Origin: Nocardia coubleae NBRC 108252
Lineage (GTDB): Bacteria; Actinomycetota; Actinomycetes; Mycobacteriales; Mycobacteriaceae
Direction of reading: 5' to 3'
Assembly (NCBI RefSeq): GCF_001612805.1
Contig: NZ_BDBD01000018.1
Coordinates: 62,001 to 126,000, forward strand
Length of the DNA stretch: 64,000 bases
Part shown: piece by piece, positions 8,470 to 17,024 of the stretch
How positions within the stretch are numbered: the stretch's first letter is position 1
How the letters are laid out: each line of letters begins with the position of its first letter
Translations under genes and position numbers: made by a program
The notes under the pieces: generated by a model
Database searches by the model: none
What the model saw: the letters and a program-made list of their open reading frames with translations, nothing else
What the model was told of the DNA's origin: nothing

Positions 8470-8741
8470 GACGTGCCTTTCGTTCGTGGATACACCTCGG
8501 CCGAGAGCGGGCCGAATTCCGTGCGGGAGAAGACCGCCTCCACCGGCAGGGCGAACACGTCGCAGATGCGCAGCGCCAGGTCGAGGCTGGGGTAGTGGTC
8601 GCCGCGCTCGAGCGCGCCGATCGTCTGGACATTGACATTCACCGCGTCGGCCAGGGCCGCCCGGCTCATCCGCTGTTCGGCGCGCAGCACCGCGATGCGG
8701 TTGTAGATCGGAAGGGTTTCCCCTCGTCTGACTGGGCTCAC
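8466..8741 (-). CDS. Small XRE-family transcriptional regulator
   Basis: This 91-residue DNA-binding protein is almost entirely a Cro/CI-type helix-turn-helix: IAVLRAEQRMSRAALADAVN, then VNVQTIGALERGDHYPSLDLALRI and FALPVEAVFS. That arrangement is the YozG/YvaO-like short repressor class. No methionine fits the family N-terminus, so I took GTG 8741. An exact dyad abuts that codon, which suggests autorepression. It forms a coupled operon with the downstream membrane protein and is divergent from the accD3-like gene. Confidence 0.85.
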   Translation of the reverse strand: MSPVRRGETLPIYNRIAVLRAEQRMSRAALADAVNVNVQTIGALERGDHYPSLDLALRICDVFALPVEAVFSRTEFGPLSAEVYPRTKGTS

Positions 8742-8756
8742 ACAACATAGTGTTGT
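8742..8756. promoter_or_regulatory. Perfect dyad, probable XRE operator
   Basis: ACAACA-TAG-TGTTGT is an exact 6-3-6 inverted repeat directly next to the XRE start codon. A further half-site ACACAACA follows at 8761-8768. TTGACG at 8772-8777 (minus strand) could be the -35, so a bound repressor would block the promoter. The site also lies 63 bases from the divergent gene start. Confidence 0.65.
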
Positions 8757-8806
8757 AAAAACACAACATTCCGTCAAGGCTATCCGCGACATCGTGATCG
8801 CCCGGC

Positions 8807-8812
8807 TACGCT
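8807..8812 (+). promoter_or_regulatory. -10 box of a leaderless promoter for the accD3-like gene
   Basis: TACGCT lies exactly at -12 to -7 relative to the GTG at 8819, and no Shine-Dalgarno sequence lies between them. This supports the chosen start. Confidence 0.55.
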
Positions 8813-8818
8813 CTGCTC

Positions 8819-10321
8819 GTGCAGATGTCGGCGAATGAGGTGATCGCGCGGCTGCTCGACGTCGATTCGTTCGTGAGCTGGGATCGCCCACCGATCGGGC
8901 GCGCCGCCTCGCCGCGCTACCGCCAGGAGCTCGTCGACGCGAGCCGGCGGGCGGGCACCGACGAATCGGTGCTCACCGGCGAGGGGCTGCTGCGCGGGCG
9001 GCGGGTGGCCGTGATCGCCTGTGAGTTCGGGTTTCTCGCCGGGTCGATCGGAGTGGCGGCGGCCGAGCGGATCGTCGAAGCGGTGGAGCGCGCGACCGAA
9101 CTCGGGCTGCCGCTGATCGCCTCGCCGACCTCGGGTGGCACCCGGATGCAGGAGGGCACAGTCGCTTTCGTGCAGATGGTGAAGATCGCCGGTGCGGTCG
9201 CCGTGCACAAGGCGGCCGGTCTCCCGTACCTGGTTTACCTGCGCAATCCGACGATGGGCGGCGTGTTCGCGTCGTGGGGATCGCTGGGGCACATCACCTT
9301 CGCCCAGCCGGGCGCCCTCATCGGCTTTCTCGGCCCGCGCGTGTACGAAGCCTTGTACGGCAAGCCTTTTCCGCCCGATGTACAGACCGCCGAGAACCTC
9401 TACCGCAACGGTGTGATCGACGGGGTGGTGCCGATCGAGGTCTTCCGCCGGATCGCGCATCGCGCGTTGAGTGTGTGCGCCGGCCTGCCGCTTCCGTTGT
9501 CCGCCGAGCCGGGTTGGGCTGCGCCCGTGCGCAATCCGGGCGTCCCTGCGAATCCTTCGGCGACAGCATGGGATTCGGTGCTCAGTACCCGACGCCCCGG
9601 CCGCCCGGGCATTCGTGACCTGCTTCGCCATACCAGCCAACGGGTTCCGCTCTCGGGCACCGGCCAGGGCGAAACCGACCGCACCGTCCTGCTCGCCCTC
9701 GCCCGGTTCGGCGGGCAACCGTGCGTGGTGTTCGGGCACGACCGATCCGGCCGCCTCGAGGAGCAGACGATGAGCCCCGCCGCGCTGCGCGAGGCCCGCC
9801 GGGCCATGGCGCTGGCGAGGGAGTTGCGGCTGCCGCTGGTCCTGGTGATCGACACCGTCGGTGCCGCGCTGTCCAAGGAGGCGGAGGAACGCGGTCTTGC
9901 GGGCGAAATCGCCCGCTGTCTGGCCGATCTCGTCACCCTCGACACCCCGACGGTCTCCGTGCTGCTCGGTCAGGGCACCGGTGGTGGCGCCCTCGCCCTG
10001 CTCCCCGCCGATCGGGTGCTCGCCGCGCGGCACGGCTGGCTCGCGCCGCTGCCGCCGGAAGGGGCAAGTGCCATCGTCTTCCGCGATATCGAGCATGCGC
10101 CGGAACTCGCCGCGGCCCAACGCATTCGCTCCGCGGATCTGCTCGAGGACGGCGTGGTTGACCGGATCGTGGAGGAGTATCCCGACGCCGCCGACGAGCC
10201 GGTCGCCTTCGCCCGCCGCGTCGTCCTGGCGATCGCCGAGGAACTGGCCGCCCTGCGCACCCACCCACCCGAGGAACTGCGCACGCTACGCCTGGCCCGC
10301 TACCGCCGCATCGGCCGGTGA
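8819..10321 (+). CDS. accD3: Fused acyl-CoA carboxyltransferase (AccD3-like)
   Basis: This 500-residue cytosolic protein joins a beta-type (AccD, about 1-230) and an alpha-type (AccA, about 270-490) carboxyltransferase half. In the family the two halves transfer carboxyl from biotin to an acyl-CoA. The beta half shows SPTSGGTRMQEG and NPTMGGVFASWGSLG, and the alpha half shows LPLVLVIDTVGA and LLGQGTGGGALAL, the two oxyanion-hole regions. No zinc ribbon is seen. Length and layout match M. tuberculosis AccD3 as I recall it, and echA6 and the MBL gene follow downstream as they do there. Biotin carboxylase and biotin carrier partners are not in this window, and the substrate is unknown. Confidence 0.85.
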   Translation: MQMSANEVIARLLDVDSFVSWDRPPIGRAASPRYRQELVDASRRAGTDESVLTGEGLLRGRRVAVIACEFGFLAGSIGVAAAERIVEAVERATELGLPLIASPTSGGTRMQEGTVAFVQMVKIAGAVAVHKAAGLPYLVYLRNPTMGGVFASWGSLGHITFAQPGALIGFLGPRVYEALYGKPFPPDVQTAENLYRNGVIDGVVPIEVFRRIAHRALSVCAGLPLPLSAEPGWAAPVRNPGVPANPSATAWDSVLSTRRPGRPGIRDLLRHTSQRVPLSGTGQGETDRTVLLALARFGGQPCVVFGHDRSGRLEEQTMSPAALREARRAMALARELRLPLVLVIDTVGAALSKEAEERGLAGEIARCLADLVTLDTPTVSVLLGQGTGGGALALLPADRVLAARHGWLAPLPPEGASAIVFRDIEHAPELAAAQRIRSADLLEDGVVDRIVEEYPDAADEPVAFARRVVLAIAEELAALRTHPPEELRTLRLARYRRIGR

Positions 10322-10377
10322 TAAAACCGACCACCGCCCCGGTTCGCACACCTGGGGAAACACGCGAGGTCGCGTCG

Positions 10378-10406
10378 TTGACGCCACCGGCAACCACTTC
10401 TACCCT
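10378..10406 (+). promoter_or_regulatory. Promoter of the aldo-keto reductase gene
   Basis: TTGACG (10378-10383) and TACCCT (10401-10406) are separated by 17 bases, a good sigma-70-type pair. The transcription start would fall within about two bases of the GTG at 10415. A short dyad (CTACC...GGTAG) covers the -10 box. Confidence 0.55.
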
Positions 10407-10414
10407 TCGGTAGG

Positions 10415-11269
10415 GTGACCTTCCGCAGCGAAAGCAGTCCTGTTCCCACCATCGTGCTCAACGATGGGAACGTCATACCGCAGCTCGGCTTCGGTGTGTT
10501 CCAGGTGCCGGAGGAAGACGTCACCACTGTGGTCGCCGAGGCGTTGAAGGTCGGTTACCGCAGTATCGACACGGCCGCGATCTACGGAAACGAGGAAGGC
10601 GTAGGTCGCGCGATCCGTGCCTCGGGGATTCCCCGCGACGAGATCTATGTGACAACCAAGCTGTGGAACTCCGAGCAGGGCTACGACAGCACGCTGCGTG
10701 CGTTCGACACCAGCATGCAGCGTCTCGGCCTGGACTATCTCGACCTGTACCTGATCCATTGGCCGGTGCCGAAGGCCGGTCGTTTCGTCGATACGTTCCG
10801 GGCTTTCCAGGCGTTGAAGTCGCAGGGCCGGGTGAAATCCATCGGTGTCTCGAACTTCCGGATCCCCGATCTGGAGCAGGTGATCGCCGAGACCGGCGAG
10901 ATCCCCACCGTGAACCAGATCGAGCTGCATCCCACCCTCGCCCAGCCCGAACTGCGCACCTTCCATGCGAACAACGCCATCGCCACCGAGGCGTGGAGCC
11001 CGCTCGGGCAGGGCACCCTGCTGGACGATCCCACCATCGTGAGCCTGGCCAAGGAGCTCGATCGCACGCCCGCGCAGGTCATCATCCGGTGGCACCTGCA
11101 GCTGGGCAATATCGTCATCCCGAAGTCGGTGACGCCCTCGCGCATCGCCGAGAACTTCGACGTGTTCACCTTCGAACTCGACGCCGACGCGATGGCCGCG
11201 ATCAACCGCCTCGATCGGGGCACCCGGGTCGGCCCCGATCCGGCCACCTTCAGCGCGGGTCTGGACTGA
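10415..11269 (+). CDS. Aldo-keto reductase
   Basis: This 284-residue NADPH-dependent cytosolic oxidoreductase is a (beta/alpha)8 barrel. The family tetrad is complete: Asp52 and Tyr57 in SIDTAAIYG, Lys82 in VTTKLWN and His115 in LYLIHWP. The cofactor loop appears as IPKSVTPSRIAENFD. It resembles the 2,5-diketo-gluconate reductase branch (AKR5), including mycobacterial Rv2971-type enzymes, whose substrates are dicarbonyls and keto sugars. Its end overlaps the convergent flavin monooxygenase gene by 20 bases. The specific substrate cannot be read from sequence. Confidence 0.92.
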   Translation: MTFRSESSPVPTIVLNDGNVIPQLGFGVFQVPEEDVTTVVAEALKVGYRSIDTAAIYGNEEGVGRAIRASGIPRDEIYVTTKLWNSEQGYDSTLRAFDTSMQRLGLDYLDLYLIHWPVPKAGRFVDTFRAFQALKSQGRVKSIGVSNFRIPDLEQVIAETGEIPTVNQIELHPTLAQPELRTFHANNAIATEAWSPLGQGTLLDDPTIVSLAKELDRTPAQVIIRWHLQLGNIVIPKSVTPSRIAENFDVFTFELDADAMAAINRLDRGTRVGPDPATFSAGLD

Positions 11270-12368
11270 TCCCCAGGTAGTCGCTCAACTCCCGGGCGGC
11301 CGCGCGACCGGCCCGGTTGGCGCCGATCGTGCTGGCCGACGGCCCGTAGCCGATCAGGTGCACGCGGGGGTCGACCGCGACCTGGGTGGCCAGACGGCCG
11401 GTCATCGTGATGCCGCCGCCGGGCCCGCGCAACCGCAGCGGGGCCAGATGGTCGAGGGAACTGCGGAAACCGGTCGCCCACAGGATCACGTCGGCGGGCT
11501 GGAAAGTGCCGTCGGGCCAGCGCACACCGGTCGGCTCGATTCGTTCGAACATGGGCAGCCGGTCGAGTACGCCTCGGTCGCGGGCGGCGCGCAGCCGGTC
11601 GTCGAGCGGCAGCCCGGTCAGCGACACCACCGAGCCCGGCGGCAGTCCACGGCGCACCCGGTCCTCCACCGCGGCAACCGCCGCGCGCCCGTCCGCTTCG
11701 GTGAACGGTGTCTCGCGCCAGCGCGGCTCGGTCCTGGTCACCCAGGTCGTCGAGGTGACCCGGGAGATCTCGTCGAGCAACTGCACCGCCGAGATACCGC
11801 CGCCGACGACGATCACGTGCTTGCCCGCGAATTCGTCGGCAGTGCGGTAGTCGCGCGTGTGCAGCTGACGTCCGGCGAAGCTGTCGGCGCCCGGATAGCG
11901 CGGGATGAACGGGTGCTCCCACGTGCCGGTGCCGTTGATCAGCCCGCGCGTGCGCAGTGTTCCGGCACTGTCGGTTTCGACCTGCAGCACCTCACCGCGT
12001 CCGGCGCAGCTCTGCCCGTCGGCGGTCCGGTCGCAGACCACCCGCACCGAAACCTGACGGCGAACCCGCAGGTCGAACCGCTTCTCGTAGAGCTCGTAGT
12101 AGTGGGGGACGGCGGTGGCGGCCGGTGCCGAGGACGACCCGGGCGGCAGGGTCTCGGCGAACGACATGCCGGGCAGGTCGTGCACCCGGTTCACGGTGGT
12201 CAGGGTGAGCGAGGGCCAGCGGAACTGCCAGGCACCGCCCGGTCCCGGCGCGTGGTCGACGATGAGGAAGTCGCGTTCGGGCACCAACCCCAGGCGGCGC
12301 AGGTGATAGCCCGCCGACAGCCCGGCCTGTCCCGCGCCGATCACCACGATGTCGAAGTCGGTTCCCAC
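11250..12368 (-). CDS. FAD-dependent NAD(P)-binding monooxygenase-like protein
   Basis: This 372-residue protein has an N-terminal FAD Rossmann motif VVIGAGQAGLSAGYHL and a second, NADPH-binding Rossmann motif VIVVGGGISAVQLLDEI near residue 185. Between them lies FAGRQLHTRDY, a variant of the flavin-monooxygenase fingerprint FxGxxxHxxxY/W. It belongs to the YUCCA/FMO/CzcO-like group that oxygenates small nucleophiles or transfers hydride; the reaction is not known. A GTG start is used, 91 bases from the divergent echA6-like gene, with TACCAT 9-14 bases upstream as a possible -10 box. Confidence 0.85.
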   Translation of the reverse strand: MGTDFDIVVIGAGQAGLSAGYHLRRLGLVPERDFLIVDHAPGPGGAWQFRWPSLTLTTVNRVHDLPGMSFAETLPPGSSSAPAATAVPHYYELYEKRFDLRVRRQVSVRVVCDRTADGQSCAGRGEVLQVETDSAGTLRTRGLINGTGTWEHPFIPRYPGADSFAGRQLHTRDYRTADEFAGKHVIVVGGGISAVQLLDEISRVTSTTWVTRTEPRWRETPFTEADGRAAVAAVEDRVRRGLPPGSVVSLTGLPLDDRLRAARDRGVLDRLPMFERIEPTGVRWPDGTFQPADVILWATGFRSSLDHLAPLRLRGPGGGITMTGRLATQVAVDPRVHLIGYGPSASTIGANRAGRAAARELSDYLGISPDPR

Positions 12369-12459
12369 AGCCGCCGATGGTATGCCTTACCGGGCGCCGA
12401 CCGCTGACTGTGGCAGAGTGAAGACAACCACGTGATCCGGTACTTCTGTGGAGGAATTC

Positions 12460-13188
12460 ATGCTCGGCGTGACCCGCGATGGCGACGTGATCACCATCGA
12501 ACTGCAGCGCGAACAGCGGCGCAACGCGCTCAACGAGGAGCTGGTCGCCCAGCTGCGCACCGCCATGCTCGAGGCCGTCGACCAGGGGGCGCGCGTCATC
12601 GTGCTCACCGGGCGCGGCCCGATCTTCAGCGCGGGCGCCGACCTGTCCGGTGTGTACTCCGAGACCTTCCTGACCGGTCTGCTCGACATGCTGCACACCA
12701 TCGAAAGCCTTCCGGTGCCGGTCATCTCGGCGATCAACGGTGGCGCGATCGGCGCCGGTGTGCAGCTGGCGCTCGCCTCGGACCTGCGGGTGATCGAGCC
12801 CGACGCCTACATCGCGGTGCCCGCCGCCAAGCTCGGTATCTCGGTGGACCGCTGGACCGTCGCCCGGCTGGCCGCCCTGATCGGCGGCGGCCCGGCCCGC
12901 ACCATCCTGCTCGGCGCCGAAACCGTCAGTGCCGCGGACGCTTACGCGTTCGGCTTCGCCAACAAGATCGGCACCGTCGCCGACGCCAAGGCCTGGGCCA
13001 AGTCGATCGCCCAACTCGCGCCGCTGTCACTGCGGGCCATGAAGCTCATGCTCAACGACGACGGCACCCGCGCACCGGCCAGCGAGCAGCTGGAGACGGC
13101 ACTGTCGGCGGCCTGGACCAGCGACGACGCGCAGGAAGGCCGGCTGGCCCGGCAGGAGAAGCGCCCGGCGAAATTCCAGGGGCGCTGA
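12460..13188 (+). CDS. echA6: Catalytically dead crotonase, EchA6-like acyl-CoA-binding protein
   Basis: This 242-residue enoyl-CoA hydratase-fold protein keeps the acyl-CoA oxyanion-hole loops (FSAGADLSG and NGGAIGAG). Both catalytic glutamates of active hydratases are replaced: GAGVQLAL has Gln and PAAKLG has Ala. The same losses occur in mycobacterial EchA6, which shuttles long acyl-CoAs towards mycolate synthesis (family knowledge). The last residues, EKRPAKFQG, also match EchA6. I chose ATG 12460 with GGAGGA four bases upstream; GTG 12448 is an in-frame alternative. The stop overlaps the next start by one base. A role in mycolic acid metabolism is an inference. Confidence 0.88.
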   Translation: MLGVTRDGDVITIELQREQRRNALNEELVAQLRTAMLEAVDQGARVIVLTGRGPIFSAGADLSGVYSETFLTGLLDMLHTIESLPVPVISAINGGAIGAGVQLALASDLRVIEPDAYIAVPAAKLGISVDRWTVARLAALIGGGPARTILLGAETVSAADAYAFGFANKIGTVADAKAWAKSIAQLAPLSLRAMKLMLNDDGTRAPASEQLETALSAAWTSDDAQEGRLARQEKRPAKFQGR

Positions 13189-14321
13189 TGAATCCGGCAC
13201 GGGTCGCGGGTTCGGTGGCGAGTGCGCTCGGGCTGGCCTGGGTGGCGCGTGCCGTGTGGGGGCTGCCGAGGGCACTCGGCGCCGGGCCGTCGGAGATCGC
13301 GCCGACGGCGCTCGGCAAGTCGTCGTATCGGGACGGCCGTTTCCACAACACCGAGGCCAGCGCGATGATCGCGGCCGGTTCGGCGGCCTCGCTGGTGTGG
13401 TCGGGGCTCACCCAGGGGCGGGTCGGGCGGCCGCGGCGGCCGGTGCCGCTGGTGACGCCCGCCGTGCCCGAGCAGGCGGAGGAACTGGCCGTCACCTGGT
13501 ACGGGCACGCGAGCGCGCTGATCGAACTCGACGGGTACCGCGTGCTCACCGACCCGGTGTGGAGCGAGCGGGTCTCGCCGTCGCCGGTGATCGGGCCTGC
13601 CCGGTTGCATCCGGTACCGGGCGAGCTGTCCACCCTGCCGAAGGTCGACGCCGTCGTCATCTCCCACGACCACTACGACCACCTCGACAAGCCGACCGTC
13701 GACGAGCTGGTCCGCGCCCAGCGCGCCCCGTTCGTGGTCCCGATGGGAATCGGCGCACACCTGCGGCTGTGGGGCGTTCCGGACGACCGCATCATCGAAT
13801 TGGATTGGGGCGGTTCGGTTTCTCTCGGCCACAAGGCTGGCGACCGTGGTCTGACCATCACCTGCGCCGAGGCCCGCCACTTCTCCGGCCGCGGCCTCAC
13901 TCGCAACACCACCCTGTGGGCGTCGTGGGCGCTGGCCGGACCGACCAAGCGGGTGTATTTCGGCGGCGACACCGGATACACGAAGGCGTTCGCGCAGGCC
14001 GGTGCGGTGCTCGGACCGTTCGACCTCACGCTGCTCCCGATCGGCGCCTACGACGAGCGCTGGACCGATGTGCACATGACCCCCGAGGAAGCGGTGCGCG
14101 CGCACGCGGACCTGTGCCTCGGCGACCCCGGCTACGGGCTGCTCGTCCCGATTCACTGGGCCACCTTCAACCTGGCCTTCCACGGCTGGGCCGAACCGGT
14201 GCACCGGCTGGTGTCGGCGGCCGCTGCGGCCGGAACCGCGATCGCGGTGCCCAAGCCGGGTGAGCGGGTGGTTCCGAATGACCTCCCACCACGGGTTTCG
14301 TGGTGGGAAGATGTGGAGTGA
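13188..14321 (+). CDS. Metallo-beta-lactamase-fold hydrolase (Rv0906/RomA/NAPE-PLD-like)
   Basis: This 377-residue protein has an N-terminal hydrophobic stretch (RVAGSVASALGLAWVARAV) that may anchor it to the membrane. The MBL domain follows, with the metal motif SHDHYDHLD near residue 167, then ARHFSGRG, YFGGDTGY and PIHWATF. This set fits the UlaG/NAPE-phospholipase-D branch, which cleaves phosphodiester or lipid substrates. The start codon overlaps the echA6 stop (TGATG), so the pair is coupled. The same neighbour pair is found in mycobacteria as I recall, which suggests a shared lipid-related role. Confidence 0.85.
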   Translation: MNPARVAGSVASALGLAWVARAVWGLPRALGAGPSEIAPTALGKSSYRDGRFHNTEASAMIAAGSAASLVWSGLTQGRVGRPRRPVPLVTPAVPEQAEELAVTWYGHASALIELDGYRVLTDPVWSERVSPSPVIGPARLHPVPGELSTLPKVDAVVISHDHYDHLDKPTVDELVRAQRAPFVVPMGIGAHLRLWGVPDDRIIELDWGGSVSLGHKAGDRGLTITCAEARHFSGRGLTRNTTLWASWALAGPTKRVYFGGDTGYTKAFAQAGAVLGPFDLTLLPIGAYDERWTDVHMTPEEAVRAHADLCLGDPGYGLLVPIHWATFNLAFHGWAEPVHRLVSAAAAAGTAIAVPKPGERVVPNDLPPRVSWWEDVE

Positions 14322-14382
14322 ACCTTTCGGCTTAGTGCAGCGATGGGCGATCGCGCGAAAACTGGGAAAGGAACATCGGCAG

Positions 14383-14631
14383 ATGAGTCTCGTGGACACC
14401 TTGAAGGGCTTGCTCGGTAAGGGCAAGGAGGCCGCCGCGCAGAACGCGGACAAGATCAACGATGCGGTCGACAAGGCAGGCACCTTCATCGACGACAAAA
14501 CCAAGGGCAAGTACAGCGACAAGATCGAGAAGGGCAAGGAAGCCGCCAAAAAGGCCGTGCCCCCGCAGCAGCCGGGCTCGGGACCTGCCACGGGCGGCAC
14601 CACCCCGACCGATCCGGGGCCGAAGGCCTGA
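14383..14631 (+). CDS. MT0933-family small protein (annotated as antitoxin-like)
   Basis: This 82-residue hydrophilic, Lys-rich helical protein has the pattern GKGKEAAAQNADKIND followed by VDKAGTFIDDKTKGKYSDKI. It matches the MT0933_antitox family, which is named for Rv0909. No toxin gene is adjacent, so the antitoxin label is not supported here. The C-terminal tail is Pro/Gly/Thr-rich. GGAAAGGA lies about 11 bases before the ATG. A paralog lies on the other side of ligD. The sequence also resembles CsbD- or YtxH-like stress proteins in composition. Confidence 0.75.
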   Translation: MSLVDTLKGLLGKGKEAAAQNADKINDAVDKAGTFIDDKTKGKYSDKIEKGKEAAKKAVPPQQPGSGPATGGTTPTDPGPKA

Positions 14632-14640
14632 TCCGGTGCG

Positions 14641-14666
14641 CGGGGGCCGCGACGACGCGGCCCCCG
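14641..14666 (+). terminator. Strong GC hairpin before ligD
   Basis: CGGGGGCCGCG (14641-14651) and CGCGGCCCCCG (14656-14666) form an 11-bp perfect stem with a 4-base loop. It lies ten bases after the small-protein stop and 17 bases before the ligD start, so it either terminates the upstream unit or controls ligD. Confidence 0.65.
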
Positions 14667-14682
14667 CCGCCGGGCCACGTCG

Positions 14683-16950
14683 ATGGTCCGCCGCGAGTTC
14701 CGTGGTGCGCCGGGTGAACCGGATGTCGAGGTCGAGCTCAGCAACCTCGACAAGGTGTTGTACCCGGCCACCGGAACGACCAAAGGTGAAGTGATCGCCT
14801 ACTATTCGGCGATCACCGATGCCATCGCGCCGCATATCGCCGGTCGTGCGGTCACCAGGAAGCGGTGGCCCAACGGGGTGGATCACCCCGATTTCTTCGA
14901 GAAGAACCTGCCCGAGCACGCGCCCGCGTGGTTGCACCGCGCCGCGCTCGAGCATTCCAGCCGCCGGGTGGTGTACCCGCTCATCGATTCCGAGGCGGCG
15001 ATGGCCTGGCTCGGGCAGCAGGCGGCGCTGGAAATCCATGTGCCGCAATGGCGTTTCGAGGCCGGCGAGCGCGGTCCGGCCACCCGCATCGTGTTCGACC
15101 TCGATCCCGGGCCGGGTGCGGGCCTGGTCGAATGTGCCACGGTGGCGCTGGCCGTGCGGGACATGGTCGGGGAGATCGGCATGCGCGCCTTTCCCGTGAC
15201 CAGTGGCAGCAAGGGAATTCACCTCTACGTGCCGCTGGACCGGCCGGTGAGTTCACGTGGGGCGTCGACGGTCGCCAAACAGGTGGCGACGAATCTGGAG
15301 AAGCTGCACCCCGACCTCGTCACCGCGACGATGGCCAAGTCGGCGCGGGGCGGCAAGGTGTTCCTCGACTGGAGCCAGAACAACGCCGCCAAGACGACCA
15401 TCGCGCCCTATTCACTGCGCGGACGCACCGAGCCCAATGCCGCCGCCCCGCGCGACTGGGCCGAGATCGAGGACGCGAAGTCGTTGCGGCAGTTGCGTTT
15501 CGACGAAGTGCTCGCCCGCTGGAAAGCCGACGGCGACCTGCTGGCCGACCTCGACCCACCACTGCCCGTCCGTCCCGACTCGCTCACCAAGTACCGCAGC
15601 ATGCGCGACCCGGGGCGCACGCCGGAACCGGTCCCCGCCACCGCCCCCGAGCGTGGTTCCGACGACCGTTTCGTGATCCAGGAACACCATGCCCGCCGCC
15701 TGCACTGGGATGTGCGCCTCGAACGCGACGGCGTCCTCGCCTCCTGGGCCGTCCCGAAGGGCCCACCGACCGAGCCGAAACACAACCGCCTGGCCGTGCG
15801 CACCGAGGACCATCCGCTCGAATACCTCGACTTCCACGGCACCATCCCCAAGGGCGAGTACGGCGCCGGGGAGATGACGATCTGGGATTCGGGCACCTAC
15901 CGCACCGAGAAGTGGCGCGACGACGAGGTGATCGTCGAGTTCGACGGCAAGAAGGTGCGCGGTCGCTACGCCTTCATCCAGACCAAGGGCGACCAGTGGC
16001 TGATGCACTACATGCGCGACCAGGGCGCCCGGGAAGCGCTGTCCGACACCGGTTCCCGGTCCTTCCCGCACGGCTTGTCGCCGATGCTCGCGACCGCCGG
16101 GGACGTGGAGTCGTTGCAACCCCCGGAGTGGGAGTTCGAGACCAAGTGGGACGGGTTCCGGGTGATCGTCGAGATCGACGACGGCACCGTCACCGTGCGC
16201 AGCAGGCGCGGCAACACTGTCACAGCCCGGTACCCGCGCCTGGCCGCGCTGGCCGCCGAACTGGCCGGGCACCGCGTGGTGCTCGACGGGGAGGCGGTCG
16301 TCTTCGACGACAACGGGCTCTCGGATATCTCCGCGCTCCAGGCGGATTCGGCCCGCGCGATCTTCGTCGCCTTCGATGTCCTCTACCTCGACGGCACCTC
16401 GCTGCTCCGCAAGAAATACAGCGACCGCCGGGTGGTCCTCGAGGCATTGGGACAACTGGCGCCCTCGATGCGGATCTCCGAACGACTCGGCGGTTCCGGG
16501 GCCGAGGCGATGGAGCAGAGCCGTGAACAGGGCCAGGAGGGCGTGGTCGCCAAGCGCGTCGACTCGGTGTATCAGCCGGGTAAACGCAGCCAGACCTGGA
16601 TCAAACAGCGCAACTGGCGATCCAGGGAGGTGGTGATCGGTGGGTGGCGGTCGAGCGCGGCCCGCCCGTTCAAGTCCTTGCTCGTCGGCATTCCGCACGA
16701 CGACGACTTCGTCTACGTCGGCCGGGTCGGCACCGGGTTCGATTCCGAACAGCAGCGCCGCATCGCCGAGCAGCTGCAACGCCTGCGCCGCAAGACTTCA
16801 CCGTTCACCAACGAGATGACGGCGGAGGAGATCAAGGACGCCGAGTGGGTCACGCCGAGCGTCACCGGCATCGTGCGCTTCCAGGCGTGGACCGATACGG
16901 GACGCCTGTGGCATCCGATCTGGGACGGTGTGACAAGTTCGCCACGATGA
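14683..16950 (+). CDS. ligD: Multifunctional NHEJ ATP-dependent DNA ligase LigD
   Basis: This 755-residue enzyme does non-homologous end joining with Ku. The order is the mycobacterial one: primase/polymerase domain (about 1-290; KRWPNGVDHPDFFEK, metal motif FDLDPG), 3'-phosphoesterase domain (about 325-460; HHARRLHWDVRLE), then the ATP-dependent ligase domain (about 465-755). The adenylated lysine lies in ETKWDGFR (about Lys488), with later motifs LDGEAVV, EGVVAKR and SQTWIKQR. The ATG has no clear ribosome-binding site and a terminator-like hairpin lies just upstream. No Ku gene occurs in this window, which is unusual for the close Ku-LigD pairing seen in many genomes. Confidence 0.96.
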   Translation: MVRREFRGAPGEPDVEVELSNLDKVLYPATGTTKGEVIAYYSAITDAIAPHIAGRAVTRKRWPNGVDHPDFFEKNLPEHAPAWLHRAALEHSSRRVVYPLIDSEAAMAWLGQQAALEIHVPQWRFEAGERGPATRIVFDLDPGPGAGLVECATVALAVRDMVGEIGMRAFPVTSGSKGIHLYVPLDRPVSSRGASTVAKQVATNLEKLHPDLVTATMAKSARGGKVFLDWSQNNAAKTTIAPYSLRGRTEPNAAAPRDWAEIEDAKSLRQLRFDEVLARWKADGDLLADLDPPLPVRPDSLTKYRSMRDPGRTPEPVPATAPERGSDDRFVIQEHHARRLHWDVRLERDGVLASWAVPKGPPTEPKHNRLAVRTEDHPLEYLDFHGTIPKGEYGAGEMTIWDSGTYRTEKWRDDEVIVEFDGKKVRGRYAFIQTKGDQWLMHYMRDQGAREALSDTGSRSFPHGLSPMLATAGDVESLQPPEWEFETKWDGFRVIVEIDDGTVTVRSRRGNTVTARYPRLAALAAELAGHRVVLDGEAVVFDDNGLSDISALQADSARAIFVAFDVLYLDGTSLLRKKYSDRRVVLEALGQLAPSMRISERLGGSGAEAMEQSREQGQEGVVAKRVDSVYQPGKRSQTWIKQRNWRSREVVIGGWRSSAARPFKSLLVGIPHDDDFVYVGRVGTGFDSEQQRRIAEQLQRLRRKTSPFTNEMTAEEIKDAEWVTPSVTGIVRFQAWTDTGRLWHPIWDGVTSSPR

Positions 16951-17024
16951 TGCTCGCGCGTGAAAGCTGCGCTGTTGCTAGGGTGATCGCGTTGTACCCG
17001 GTTCGAATCAGCGAGGAGTACGCG

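Noticed and set aside
12460..13188. Active enoyl-CoA hydratase.
   Set aside because: Both catalytic glutamates are replaced (Gln and Ala), so the hydratase reaction is not expected.
12432..13190. Upstream extension of the MBL hydrolase frame through the echA6 gene.
   Set aside because: The extension is an Arg-rich shadow of echA6. The real start is ATG 13188, which overlaps the echA6 stop.
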